Assembly: GCA_964035575.1 (NCBI GenBank)
Contig: OZ037834.1
Coordinates: 465,598-529,597 of the forward strand
Direction: 5' to 3'
DNA: 64,000 nt
Source: Rhynchopus sp. YZ270_cl-10
Taxonomy: Eukaryota; Euglenozoa; Diplonemea; Diplonemida; Diplonemidae
Shown piece by piece: positions 32,962 through 43,620 of the stretch; the first letter of the stretch is position 1, and each line of letters opens with the position of its first letter. The notes beneath the pieces were generated by a model. That model saw nothing but the letters and a program-made list of their open reading frames with translations. It was not told where the DNA came from and did not search any database. Both the position numbers and the translations under genes were made by a program.

Positions 32962-34239
32962 ATGCAAACCGCGACAGTATTCGCTCCGTCAGCATCCTCT
33001 CTGATTCGCACCGCATTGGGCCGTTCTAACCACCAGAGGAGTCTTTTGTTACAACATCGATCTATCAGTCAAAACAATTACAACAATTTTTACGAGCCAG
33101 AGATCGCCCCAGCAGACGAGGATGTAAACCATATGCACACTGTGGTCAAAAAGGAGCGTTTGCGGGTGATGACCACTGTTCCTGGAGAGTATGCTTCTGC
33201 AGGGACCAGAGGGCGTGTTTCCATGCAGATCCATGCACCAATCACAAACCACAACCAGGCCCATCTGCAACAACAGATTCGACTGAACAACCCCGCCTTT
33301 CACCACTTTGAGATGCTTGACTCTGTGACCCCCGGGGCAATCGAGGGGCTCTGGTATTACCCATTCTTCTTCGACGCAAAGGAACAGGCAAATCTACAGG
33401 GCGACATCGCACCGTTGTTCAGAGACCCGCAAAGTGTGATGAGAGTCAAGAATACGTGCACACTCATGAGAGGATCTCATGCAGCAGCTCCGGGGAAGGA
33501 TATGTCGACAATACGGCATGGCTGGGGGGAGCGGAACCATCCTTCTCTTGGTCGTGTTGGGCGGAGGAATGTAGCGCATATAAGCACCGTAGAGTGTGCT
33601 GCGAGAAAGCAGAACTTTGCGGATATCTCCGCCACCCCTTCCGTTGCGGCAGCGATGGCAAAGGTTTGGGAGGTCTTTGGCGCACAGCAGAACTCTTTTC
33701 AGGGTGAAGGTGAAGGTGGGTTTGGATCTACAGAGTGGCATCCGGTGTTAGATAGGGTACCGAATCTGGTGCGGTGCAGTGAATGGTTGGAGCAGACCTC
33801 TGGCATGAACGCTCACATCAAGCCGGCTGCATTCGGGAACTATATTGGTATTATCAATTTGGCCTCGTCAACGGTGTTGCAGCTATGCCACGATGAGGAC
33901 GACGTCGAAGCCTTCACTGATGAGGAATCTCCGGATGGGCTACGAGCTTCAAAGGTTGTGCTCCACCCTGGTTCTCTCACAATTCTTAAGCATTCTGCAC
34001 GTTGGTCTATCCCCTGTGGCTACTCATATGAAACGCAACACATCTTCCGTAGAAACGGCTGGCCTAAAGACTACCGTTCCTCGCTCATGTTCTCTCACTA
34101 TTCAAAGACCTCCCCAGGTGTTGCAACCACGCAGCCAAACGCAGGAGAGGTGCGGGATAGTTACAACCCTGACGCGCCGTCAATCAATCCAGCCACCGTC
34201 ACTGCGAGGCAAAATGCGCCGCAAAGTCCAGTGTGTTGA
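32962..34239 (+). CDS. AlkB-fold (2OG-Fe dioxygenase-like) protein, probable mitochondrial pseudoenzyme
   Basis: Single exon, 425 residues from ATG 32962. An in-frame extension upstream lacks an ATG. Residues 1-36 (MQTATVFAPSASSLIRTALG, then RSNHQRSLLLQHRSIS) are rich in Arg/Ser/Leu with no acids, like a mitochondrial presequence. The AlkB signature starts at GLWYYPFFFDAKEQANLQGD (the 'GL.Y.P.FL...E' entry strand). It continues with AHIKPAAFGNYIGIINLAS (the HxD strand) and VVLHPGSLTILKHSARWSIP (the 'L..GSL.IL.G.AR' strand), as in ALKBH7-type proteins. The Asp of HxD reads Lys, the distal His after SARW reads Cys, and the RxSxxxR end reads RSSLMFSH. Iron and 2-oxoglutarate binding are therefore probably lost. 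A structural or RNA/protein-binding role is possible. Alignment was done by eye. Confidence 0.65.
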   Translation: MQTATVFAPSASSLIRTALGRSNHQRSLLLQHRSISQNNYNNFYEPEIAPADEDVNHMHTVVKKERLRVMTTVPGEYASAGTRGRVSMQIHAPITNHNQAHLQQQIRLNNPAFHHFEMLDSVTPGAIEGLWYYPFFFDAKEQANLQGDIAPLFRDPQSVMRVKNTCTLMRGSHAAAPGKDMSTIRHGWGERNHPSLGRVGRRNVAHISTVECAARKQNFADISATPSVAAAMAKVWEVFGAQQNSFQGEGEGGFGSTEWHPVLDRVPNLVRCSEWLEQTSGMNAHIKPAAFGNYIGIINLASSTVLQLCHDEDDVEAFTDEESPDGLRASKVVLHPGSLTILKHSARWSIPCGYSYETQHIFRRNGWPKDYRSSLMFSHYSKTSPGVATTQPNAGEVRDSYNPDAPSINPATVTARQNAPQSPVC

Positions 34240-34634
34240 ATTTTTTTTTTTTTGAAAATTTCACGTTTTTTTTGGGGGTGTGTTGTTGATATGAGTTGTT
34301 TGCGAGAATAGTGGACTCCAAACATGCGGGACGCGGCATTTTTCATTATTTTTGTGTGGATGGAAACCAAAAGATCAAATAAAAAACTAGCTGGGGGGAG
34401 GTTATGGGGAAAAGTCTTACCGTACTTCTGTACTAAACGTATTCAGCCTAAAATCTCAAGTGTGAAGCACCATTTAACGCAAGCTGTTTAAGACAACTGT
34501 ATTAAACCCTGCCAGCACTGGGGTAATGACAGTATTGCATGGGAGGAGGGAGGTTGTTGCCCTCTCCTCTCTGTATGTAGTGAAGAAAAGATGGAACGGC
34601 AGAAATTGCATTTCCTCCCCTCCTCCCTCCCCCC

Positions 34635-35922
34635 CAGGGTAGATCCTTATTTTCGCTAAAAACGCTGAAAATCCCAGATTGATTTTCGTTTTTTTCCTTT
34701 TTTTTTCTCTCCCGTTTTTGAAATTTTTCGGCGCAGGCCTGACGCTAACTTTCAGGTTTTTGGGAAATCGTGTGGTGTTGATGGTTTGTCCGCGAGCGAA
34801 GCGAGCGAAAAAAAATGTAAGGTGTACCTCCGCGAGCGCAGCGAGCGGAAAAAATGAGTGACGGTCTAAAAAAAAATCCAACAAGCAGGTTGGTACCGTA
34901 CTGAGGCAGAATAGTGGTGTTTTTTTACACATCTCAGCTGTCGTAGAACTAGACCCCAGGGGATAATATAGGTTTTGGGGGTTTTCGCTGAAACTCGGTC
35001 GAGCCCAACCCAGCTCGTTAGGGCCTCCGGCGGAATGTGAGAATTCCTCGGTTATCCTACTGCGGAGTTCGGCACTGCATTGATGTTTGCACCAGGCACA
35101 CGCAGTGACCTCAGTATATTTACAAAAAGAAACGGCGGTCGTGGCACCCATGGCGAAGCCACGGTACACAACATTTCTAAAAATTGCGCTCAAAATTGCA
35201 GATATTTACTGCCAAATTAGTCATGGGAAGGGTGGGTTGCAATCTTGCGCCGCAGGCACGGTGCGCTACTTTTTTTCTTTCGCATGCTTCCTTTTCCTTC
35301 GGCGTTTGACCAATTAAATCGCATTCTGGCTGTGACCCTTGTCGGACACTGCGCCCTCTGACAAGGGTAATACTGGGCCCCTATGGGTTTTTGGATTTTG
35401 GCCTAACAGTGTTGTGTTTCTGCCTTGGTCCGGTTGAAGTCTTTATTACTGGATCTCATACTCCGTACAGGTGACCCATACCCGACCTTTAACACACATG
35501 CACTTCTTCGAAACCTCCACCCTCAGCACCAACCTTTTTACAATGGTCCGCTTTGCGGGTTTGCGGACATAGTAATTGTGTTCTTCAAGGTTATGCTTCA
35601 AAATCGTCTTATGCAAGGTGACACTGAGAATTGACACTCATTGGTCCTTGTCTTATGAACTGAAGACAAATATTAAAGGGGCATTAAGGGGCGGGCCGAA
35701 GGCCAGCCAAAAAAACGGTAGCGAACTTTTCTTTTTTTTTCCTTTTGGTTTCCCCCTTATTTTGACTTTCCGGATCGATTGCGGACCGTGGTGGTGCCAC
35801 TCTGTGCCTGGAAATTAGTAGGTAACCAAAAAAATGGGCCAGAGAAAAAAGGAAAAAAAGAAAGGAAAAAAAAATAAAAAATCACGAATCCTTATTTTCA
35901 CTTTCGCTAAGGATCTACCCTG
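34635..35922. mobile_element. hAT-like non-autonomous TIR element
   Basis: The left end CAGGGTAGATCCTTATTTTC is mirrored by the right end TAAGGATCTACCCTG. The 8 bp outside each end are CTCCCCCC and CTCGCCCC, a target duplication with one difference. CAGGG termini with 8-bp duplications fit hAT. The interior holds GC hairpins (CCGCGAGCGCAGCGAGCGG near 34832), the minus copy of the dispersed repeat (34975-35335), and no readable transposase. Confidence 0.7.
34975..35335 (-). repeat. Dispersed repeat with GTACCGTGGCTTCGCC (minus copy)
   Basis: Reverse complement of 23963-24330 in block order, including GGCCTCCGGCGGAATGTGAG at the left and the TTTCGCATGCTTCCTTTTCC edge at the right. Nested within the hAT-like element 34635-35922. 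Confidence 0.65.
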
Positions 35923-36227
35923 CTCGCCCCCTCCATTTTTTTTTTTCTTTCTCGCTTTTCCTCTCCTTCTCTCCCTTCTTGACAATCTAAGTTCCTTAAC
36001 TGAAGACGAAGTAGACACAAACCCATCCCCTCAACTTTCACTTCATCTTTCACTTCATCTCACACCTTCACACTTCATCTTTTCACTCATTGTCACCCAG
36101 CGCTAAGGCCAGGCGTCCTTCGTGGAAGCTGTGTGTGTGTGTGGGTGAAGATTAGCTATTGGCATCGTAGTATTTTTTGTACCCCAATGATGGATGACCC
36201 TCCACGCAACAACCCACCTAAAAAACA

Positions 36228-36596
36228 TTGTGTTGCGTAATACGGGGTGCAGTAAACAAGTGGCTGGAGGAAGTCGACAGCGCCCTGCAGCCAGGCGAAC
36301 GCCCTTTTCTCATTACTCCACCGGCAAGCTGGAAAAAAGCGGACGAAGCAAATAGAGAACAAGCGGATGATGGGATTGCGAGCGACCTGTTTGCGAGCGA
36401 TGGGATTACAAGCGATGGGTTTATACCGTCAGGTCACGTGGGACAAGGTGGGGGTAATAGCCAGGTTGCAAATGGAGGTAAGAGGGGGAAGAAGAGGAAG
36501 CGGAAGAGGGTGAAGCAGGAGGAGAAGCAGGGTGGGAAGAAGGGGAAGGGGAATAGGAACTATGTGAAGCAAATTACTTCCAGTTATTATTGCTGA
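36228..36596 (+). other. Unrecognised open frame with a basic tail
   Basis: About 120 open codons, first codon TTG, with no ATG-led start. They read GAVNKWLEEVDSALQPGERP...TPPASWKKADEANREQADDG and end in a Lys/Arg/Gly-rich tail (KRGKKRKRKRVKQEEKQGGK). A possible acceptor (GGGGTGCAG, 36250) and donor (AATGGAGGTAAG, 36478) would make 36251-36477 an internal exon. I find no partner exons or family. It could be an exon of an unseen gene or element-derived. Confidence 0.25.
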
Positions 36597-37774
36597 CACC
36601 AGCATACTGCAGAGTGAGTCATGCAAGAAGTGCAGAAAGTAGTGCACTTATCCAGTAGTGATGTGCATATTGTTGCAATAAACCTCTGCTTGTTCTGCAA
36701 CGTGTTTGCATGACGTTCTGCACGATTTGTTGCACACTCTTTATTGACATTTAAGCAATCTTCTTCGAACCCACAACCAAAGCTGTGCCAAGAATAATAT
36801 CACGCACATAGTTTTACAACATGACATTCTCTCCGTTAAAAAGGCTGGGATTTAAAGATGTCACGCAATTTGCCGAGCAGTTGTGAACCGCTTCCGTTCT
36901 CTTACGATACGGAACACCCACGTCCCACCCTTTGCATGAGCTCGACTGAGATGTGTTTCAGCACGTTTTAACTCTTTCTTTTAACTTCTTCTAAAAACCC
37001 CTCTGCTCTCCCTTATCTGCGTCCTATAAGAACACCAAAAACGGCACACAGAAAAAAGAAAGCAAAACAAAATAAAAAAGCATGTCCTTCTTGTTAAAAG
37101 CCCCCTCTTTCCCTCTTTCCCTGTCTACTTCTGACAAGAATGTCAAATATAATTCCCCTGCAACTACAGAACGGGCACGCATACACACACACACATAATC
37201 GGCCTGCCTGAAAAAAACCAATAAAATAACTACCAATGTCGACACGCAATGGCGTGTACGTGCCTCAAATGGTATGCAATTTGTCCGTCTTTTTTTTTTT
37301 TTTTGATAAATTGTTGGAGTAGTGTAGTTGCCCCAGGTTGTGTTGCCACAGTTGTGCAACCTCTCTACTGTTTTTCTCATTATGAATCTAATCATTTTGA
37401 CGGGGACGACGCTGGTGGAAAACCCCATCTTTCGATTGAAAATAATATCTTAATCATTTTGACTGAGAGCAAAACACACATCAGATGTAAAACCACGAAA
37501 TGATTTCTAGGACTGCATGCTTCGGGAATGCCCCCCCTCGGTACACCCCGGTTATTTGTACCAAAAAAAGTACACTGTTCACTGGACTGTTTGGATTTCA
37601 TCTACATCTTCGTTGAGAAAATTTTCATAATGTTCGACCTTTTTTTACGAACCTTATTCCGAATATGGTATCTGATAGACCTTTAGTATGCTTACCGCTT
37701 TTGTCAAGATCGAATGAATTTGTTAATTGAGGTCAACGTTTTTTTTGTGTCTTTTCATTATACTGCCACCACAG
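36597..37774. other. Intergenic region with repeat modules
   Basis: M9 (36908-36975), an inverted M4 (37309-37372) and M2 (37477-37605) lie here. Otherwise A/T-rich. A CACCACAG acceptor ends at 37774. Confidence 0.5.
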
Positions 37775-37816
37775 CCCGCCTTCCAGCCCGCCACTGACGA
37801 CGCTGCGAAGGCCAGC

Positions 37817-40800
37817 ATGCTGAGCCAGGCTGTTACCGAAAACGACCACTTCTCCTTCCCCGCAGACCGCGACTTCTGGAACAACTTTGTCACCCAGGTT
37901 CGGATGTACCCCGGCGCCATGAACCACCCTCAGTTCCATGTAGACGCTTCGCACACCGATGAGAGCGTTCTGGTCAACCAGGAGTTCATGCGGCGCTTTG
38001 TTGCTGGGTGGCAGAATGCGAATCCTCACGTTGTGACGATCAACTCACCGCAGGGGCAGGCAACGTTTCATAGCAGCGAAGACTTTTGGAGTGGGTTTGT
38101 TATGTTAGCTGGGGAACGGAGCCGGGCACGTGCTGCGAGAGGCGAAGGTGGTCTGGAGGACTACACTGTAGCATCCTCCAGACATCCCAACCAGCCACCA
38201 ATCCGCACCACCGCAGCCGACTGGAACGAATACTGCCACGACTGGGACGCGAAGCTCCAGCAGCCTCCACAAGAACAGTTCTTCCAGCCCTCCCCCATGG
38301 CCGTCCGTGAACCTGAGCCAGTCATGGCGATGCCCATGCCTGTAGCCCCCATGCCCCAACCAGACCCTATGGTACCTCAATTAAAGGCACAGCTGGAAAC
38401 CCAAAGACAACAACTCGGAAATGCAGTATGTAAAAAAAAACCCCTTTTTAATGATGTTCATGCGATGTACCTCGTTACCCAAGGGTATCGGGTGATGGAT
38501 TTTTTGCAAATTCCGGATTCATCGGGTATTACCAAGGATGGTGCAAAAAAGTACTCAAAAAGTGCGAATCACCCCAGCCACACCAGAGGAGGGGTTTTAT
38601 TTAAAACCTGGTACGGAAAATACCCGACATTGGACGGTATTACCTAATGAAAGATTAAAAAAAAAACCCCCCTGGTAATTCTCACCCCCTCTCTTCTTAT
38701 ACACAATCCCTATTAGACTGCGCAAATCGATGGTACCCGCCGGCAAGCCGAAGAACTGCAGCGACAACTGAACAACATCAACCACCAGGCACAACTCTCT
38801 TCCTCACAGCTCCAGGACGAACTTCGCAGAGCGCAGGGCGAGGCACAGCGCAATGCCACTGATGCTGAGGCTCTCAGAGTATGACAAAAAAAAACATTCT
38901 TCCTTTACAAACAGCCCCCCTTACCCTGAACAACAGCTCTCTCTCTCTCTCTGAGGAGGTCCGTAAAATGTAGGTGAATATGGGTTTTAAACCGATGGCT
39001 CTTTTGAAACCGACATTTTCAAGGTGTTTTTCAAGGTGACTAATCACGAGAGAAGCTTAAGATCATCTTATAAACTTTTCTTTTCTTTAGATACACTACG
39101 AGAGGGCTTTGTATTTTCAGCTCTTATTTCTACTTTCCTTCCGACATTTTAACCCTCCTCATCTTACATTTTCAAACCTTCTTTTTAACTCTTTTGTAGG
39201 ACGCAAACCGCAAGCTGCATGGAGAAAGGGATGGGCTTGCGTCACGTGTAAAGAAGCTTGAGCATGCGTTGACCACATTGCAGGGGGACATGCAGAAACA
39301 GCGTGACATCTGCCACAAGGAGCTGGCCCAGAAGGAGCGGGATATGGAAGAGCTGCAGCAGCTTGCAGACCTGGCGGACCTGAAGAAGGAGCTGCAGATG
39401 CGCGAGCTGATGCAGGAGGAGCTCTTCAAGGCAAAGGAGGAGGTGCAAAGGGAGGCTGACGAGAAGTGCCGCATCGACCTCATGAAGCACGAAGCCAAGA
39501 ATATGCGTACACAGCTCTGCTACAAACAGCAGGCGCAGAACCAATGCCTCCAACAAAGACCACAATGTGTGCCCCAATGTGGCCCGCCTGCAATTCATGT
39601 ATGTTTTTTTCTTCTATTTTTGGTGTGTTGACCCTCTCAATATACTTTCAATTCTGTGAACTGAAAATGAATGTATTCTATTTTTCAACGGAGGAAAAAA
39701 AAAGACAAATAAAAATGGAAAAATGTTAGTGTTGTTTTTAGTGTGTTTCGGTTATACGTTATTAGAAAACTGATCATAAGCGTGGTTAACCCTTTATGGA
39801 CCACGGCCGTATTTTGCGTTTTGCTATGATTGTCTCTCACATAGGTAAAATGAGATCCGATGCATATTTTTGATCGTACCTGGCCGCAATTGAAAGATTT
39901 TGAGCAGATCTTTCAAATGGAGCAGAAATCGAAATAAAATGAGAAAAATGGAAAATGGAAAATTGAGGAGAGCTGATATTTTTTCCTGAAAATTTTGAAG
40001 AAAAAAATTATTCCGGCTGCGCACCTGTTTTTTCGGTATTCGAAAATGGCTTTATTTGAAAGATCGGTTCAAAATCTTTCAAAAGAAAGAAAAATCGATC
40101 AAAAAGTCCTAGTAGATAATGTCTCACTGCATGGAGAGAAGGTACCAACCAGCTAAATATACCGTAATTGTACAGAGGTTGGACAGTACAAAAGTTGGGG
40201 CTTTTGGGGCTTTTGGCCAACTTGGCCTGGTGTTGAACGCCGCATCCCCCGCACATGTAATCTGCTTTTAGCCGCCTGTTTCCCAAGCAAGAAGAAGTTG
40301 TCGACCAACACCCTCCTGCCAGTGTCTCTGTACCTTGACTGTGTTGATACAGCTTCTTTTGTACAATGTCCCCCAAAAGACAAAGGGCAATAAATACACG
40401 GAGAAGAGGCACAGCCAGTTCAGGGTCAGGAACTGCTACGACGAGTGTTACTTTGCCCGGTCGCAGATATTTTCCATTATTTTAGTTTTGTTCTGAAAAC
40501 CGTACAAAATGGTTCCCTTCACACCAAAGTTTGAATCCTCTGATGACTCAAGCTCGCCAGAGTAGTTCATTATTCCCAAAATATACCCGAAAAAGTCGAA
40601 AATTTGGAAATGCCTCGATTTGGTGACAGTGTATGAGAGTGTCAAAATAAATTGAATCTTGCTTCTTTGGAAAGATTTCACATCAAATCTTTCCACTAAA
40701 AAAAAAATCGCTGAAAAAGTCCGAGTAGAAGCCATGTTAAGCATTTTCGTGGATATATATATCCTCTTGGTCCATAAAGGGTTAACACAATATATTTGTC

Positions 40801-41392
40801 TTTTTACGCTCCTTCATTCCCTTCCCCCCCTCACCCATTCTTTGCCACTCAAGGCAAAAATTCCTCAAAGCCTAAAATGGCTGCGCTCAACCAAAAAAAA
40901 AAGTTACTCTTAAGGGTTGAGGATGATCTGCGTCTATACCTTCTGTAGTACATAGGCTTCGGCCGACATTGAGTACAGATCGTTATACCAGTAGGTATAA
41001 CGTGATTGTCGATACAACAAAAAAGGGTGACTAGATTACAGAACAGTTTGCCATTCTATTTCTCTCTCTCCCCTCTCATTTGATTATTTTTTGTCTTATT
41101 TTCCCTTTTCACACAGTTTGCGGGTCAGCGAACGGTTGCGACGCAGACGGCTCCTAAGGCACGCCCTCCGATGTGTTTCCCAATCAGGGACGGCCCGACG
41201 TCCCCTGTACACGCAGCGTCCCTTCCGTATCCACAGATCCAGTACGGAGGGGGAGGTGACGGCGGCGGTGGTGGTGGTGGCTTCACCTCACCCACCTTCG
41301 GAGGAGGTGGTGGACCACGTTCCCCACCCCACTCCAACCCACCTCCCGGGCATACTACAGCCTATTCTCACGGAGGTCCCCCGCGATGGTGA
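37817..41392 (+). CDS. Coiled-coil protein with Trp/Phe-motif N-terminus and Gly/Pro-rich tail, function unknown
   Basis: Coding blocks end at 38425, then 38717-38878, 39200-39598 and 41117-41392, all phase 0 with GT-AG borders. From the ATG at 37817 they give 481 residues. The frame is open back to the acceptor at 37774, so either trans-splicing falls there or an upstream exon is missing. The N-terminal 140 residues contain similar segments: FPADRDFWNNFVTQVRMYPG, NQEFMRRFVAGWQNANPHVV, FHSSEDFWSGFVMLAGERSR and TTAADWNEYCHDWDAKL. These look like a degenerate 35-50-residue repeat. A Met/Pro linker (VMAMPMPVAPMPQPDPM) leads to about 170 residues of coiled coil (QAEELQRQLNNINHQAQLSS to MQEELFKAKEEVQREADEKC), a Cys/Gln patch and a Gly/Pro tail. 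Intron 3 holds a piggyBac-like relic. A cytoskeletal or scaffold role is a guess. Confidence 0.72.
39032..39080 (+). repeat. Hairpin module M3 (representative copy)
   Basis: GGTGACTAATCACGAGAG then AAGCTTAAGATCATCTTATA. Other copies, usually with the stem CTAAGC ... GCTTAG and the tail TTCATCTTATAAAC, are at 22290, 52338, 58566 and 59167, and diverged at 22500. This one lies in intron 2 of the 37.8-kb gene and 58566 in the last intron of the pseudo-hydrolase gene. Both sit 100-170 bp upstream of the acceptor. Confidence 0.7.
39790..40781 (-). mobile_element. piggyBac-like element relic
   Basis: TTAA at 39786-39789 and 40782-40785 flanks 14-bp perfect TIRs, CCCTTTATGGACCA and TGGTCCATAAAGGG. 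TTAA duplication with CCCTTT-type ends is characteristic of piggyBac. Minus-strand frames near 40200-40380 contain RRVLVDNFFLLGKQAAKSRL, then HVRGMRRSTPGQ, resembling the 'DNFFTS..L...L...GTVR.NR' stretch of piggyBac transposases. The coding part is short and broken. Paired AAAGAT(C)/GATCTTT blocks lie near both ends. It sits in intron 3 of the 37.8-kb gene. Confidence 0.75.
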
Positions 41393-41570
41393 ATGTCTTG
41401 ATCCATTTCTGAAAAAGACCCCCCAAAAAAAATCTCTGAATTTCAATAGGGAGATGTGTTTGTATATGGTAGAGGTAGTTTGATGAGGGGTTTTTTTTAA
41501 AAGATACAATGTTCACGAGCGGGCGTTGTTGTATTTCAAGTAAAAAATTTTTTTTTCTCCTTAGCGCACA

Positions 41571-41666
41571 GTGGAGTCTGACCAAAATGGTCGGACCCTT
41601 TTGGCCGGACTCTTGGACGGACTCCTGAGTCCGGTTTGACCTCAGGCCAAGCTGGTCAGACTCCAC
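41571..41666. mobile_element. 96-bp hairpin MITE (GTGGAGTCTGACC)
   Basis: GTGGAGTCTGACCA is mirrored by TGGTCAGACTCCAC. The interior has GGTCGGACCC, GGCCGGACTC and GACTCCTGAGTC palindromes. Resembles the start of the GTCCGAC array near 3946. Confidence 0.7.
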
Positions 41667-42013
41667 CGTTCAGTGACTATGTGTTTGCTCTCCCTAGAGG
41701 GGAGAGTGTTCATACGGGGCAATTCCCGTTTTTTTTTAGTTTTTTTTAGTTGAAAACTTGATTGCATTGGTGTGAACACACCCCCCCGAGGATGAGCGTT
41801 CCACCAGCTCCGTTGCACAGCGAGTTTTGGTTGGAGGTGTGCACCTACATCAATGACCATTTGTGTAAGGTGCACTGTTCAACGAGAGGGGGGGGCTTTT
41901 TTGTATTTCAAGGTCAACTTTTTTGTTTGTCGTCTCTAGAACGAATTTGTACCGTAGAAAAAAAAATGAAACAAAAAACATACAAAAAAAAATATTCTTC
42001 CTACTCTTACTAT

Positions 42014-42103
42014 CACGGATGCTGCCAGATCTGGCTCGTTTTCCAGATGTGGAGATCTGGTTTCCAGATCTGGGAGATCTGGGCAGATCTGGCAGCATCC
42101 GTG
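42014..42103. mobile_element. 90-bp hairpin MITE (CACGGATGCTGCCAGATCTG)
   Basis: The left arm CACGGATGCTGCCAGATCTG is exactly mirrored by CAGATCTGGCAGCATCCGTG. TA occurs at or within one base of both ends. The interior is AGATCTGG repeats. Confidence 0.75.
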
Positions 42104-43183
42104 TACTACGCCTCTCTTCCTTTTTTTCAATGAGGCTAGACAAAAAAAGATTTTTTTGCAATGGGCTCAAAGGTACCTCTTGCAGAGCCTTTATGTACCT
42201 TTTTTTTTTTTCAACTCCACTTTTTTTAGACTGTTCATTTTGATTTTTCTCCTCTCCATTTGGAAATCCACCACGGTGTCTTTCCTCCTTTTTTGTTTCC
42301 CTCCTTTTTTTAGAACCCACAAAAAACACACTCTGCCATACTTTCCGTAAGATATCCTCTAACGCTATAGAACTCAATCTTACCAATTTTCCCCTCTTTT
42401 TTTTTTTTTTTTTTTAATTGTCCGAATAATCCGTTGTTTGTATCTGTACTGTCCCCCTTCCCCCCACAATCACCTTTTTTTTTTGTACCTATTTTCTGAC
42501 GTCCCAACGTCGTTTTTTTTTTTTTGAATCCCGATTTTTTGAAGCTCTCAAGTGACCGACTAAAACAAAATGAGGGGAAATGATGTAGTCTTTTCCGAGA
42601 CATTTTTTTTTGTCTTTCAAAAAAAAAAATAATTTTTTCTCTCTTTTTCACTGTAACCTACCTGCTCTTGGGTTTCTATTATGTCTCCGTTCGTTTCTTG
42701 ATGAGTAGTGAGGAGGAGGGACGGAGAAAAACGGTAACCACGAAACGGCAATAGGACAGACGATGGCTGCGTGCTGACCACCTATATGGGTAGCATCCCG
42801 CTTGTCGAAGTGTCAAAAAAAAAAGAAAAGGTTGGAAAAGTGGAGAGGTTGCACAACTGTGGCAACACAACCTGAGGCAACTACACTACTCCAACAATTT
42901 ATCAAAAAAAGAAAAATTTACCGTTTGTCAGTGTCACGCTGCCCATCTCGTAGGTTACAGCACAGCAAAGCAATGTAGTGAAAAGACGTGTCGAAAAGGT
43001 GACTACATAAACCCCCAACAGATAAACAATAAAAAATACATCTGGTTGGTTAGGTACCTTACTTTGTTCACAAAAAAAAAGAAAAGAAAAAGTAAATGTC
43101 AAAATTTTCTCCCTCCTCTTCTTCGCACCCTCCCTCTCCCCCCAGCAATCTCGCAGTGTTGCTATTTGGGGATTTTTTTTTTG
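42104..43183. other. Intergenic, homopolymer-rich, no gene
   Basis: Long T and A runs; M4 at 42840-42905. No coding region is supported. Confidence 0.5.
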
Positions 43184-43316
43184 CGCGCCTGCTGCCATCC
43201 TTAGATGTGGTAGCCGTGTTCTGGTGCTCCCTCTCCGGAATCGAACCCTAATTCCCCGTTACCCGTTACAGCCACGGTAGTCCACTACACTACCATCAAA
43301 AAAGCTGATATGGCAG
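43184..43316 (-). pseudogene. 18S rRNA fragment
   Basis: The minus strand contains universal small-subunit rRNA sequence: TATCAGCTTTTTTGATGGTA, then GGCTGTAACGGGTAACGGGG, AATTAGGGTTCGATTCCGGA, GAGGGAGC, CGGCTACCACATCTAAGGAT and GGCAGCAGGCGCGC. After GCGCGC it breaks into an A run and unrelated sequence. GAGCACCAGAACACGGCTAC differs from the usual GAGCCTGAGAAACGGCTAC. Only about 130 nt are clearly rRNA; similarity may extend towards 43440 in a variable region I cannot judge. A dispersed fragment, not a functional locus. Confidence 0.85.
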
Positions 43317-43560
43317 ATACTCCTGCGGGCTTTGCACCAGATCAAGTCTTTGTGTTCTATCGCTCGGTTGACCTGTTTCATCCAAAGAACCACTGCTATT
43401 GCTAGCGTCGCTGCGGAGCAACACCCACAACATCACCCCCAAAGAAAATCATCTTACAGTGCTACACACCCACATAAAGGCACCCCCCCTTCCCTGACAA
43501 AAACCAAAAAAGACCAAACATCAGTCTTGATTGGTTGCTTGGCAGCTTCTCTCCCCCCCC

Positions 43561-43590
43561 TTCCCCCCCTTTTTTTTTTGTTTTCTTAAG
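43561..43590 (+). promoter_or_regulatory. Likely trans-splice acceptor for calcineurin A
   Basis: A C-then-T tract (CCCCCCTTTTTTTTTTG, then TTTTCTTAAG) ends in AG at 43590, 30 bases before the ATG. Confidence 0.45.
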
Positions 43591-43620
43591 TAACCCCGAA
43601 ATCGAAAAGAAAAAGACAAA

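Noticed and set aside
35834-36106. Lys-rich ORF (MGQRKKEKKKGKKNKK)
   Set aside because: It is a translated A-run, at the edge of a TIR element, with no other coding evidence.
37727-37774. Signal peptide MRSTFFLCLFIILPPQ for the 37.8-kb gene
   Set aside because: It begins at TTG and lies in the pyrimidine tract before the CACCACAG acceptor, so it is probably not translated.
43230-43300. tRNA gene (GGTTCGATTCCGG looks like a B box)
   Set aside because: The sequence is the universal 18S rRNA helix containing that string; no cloverleaf forms.
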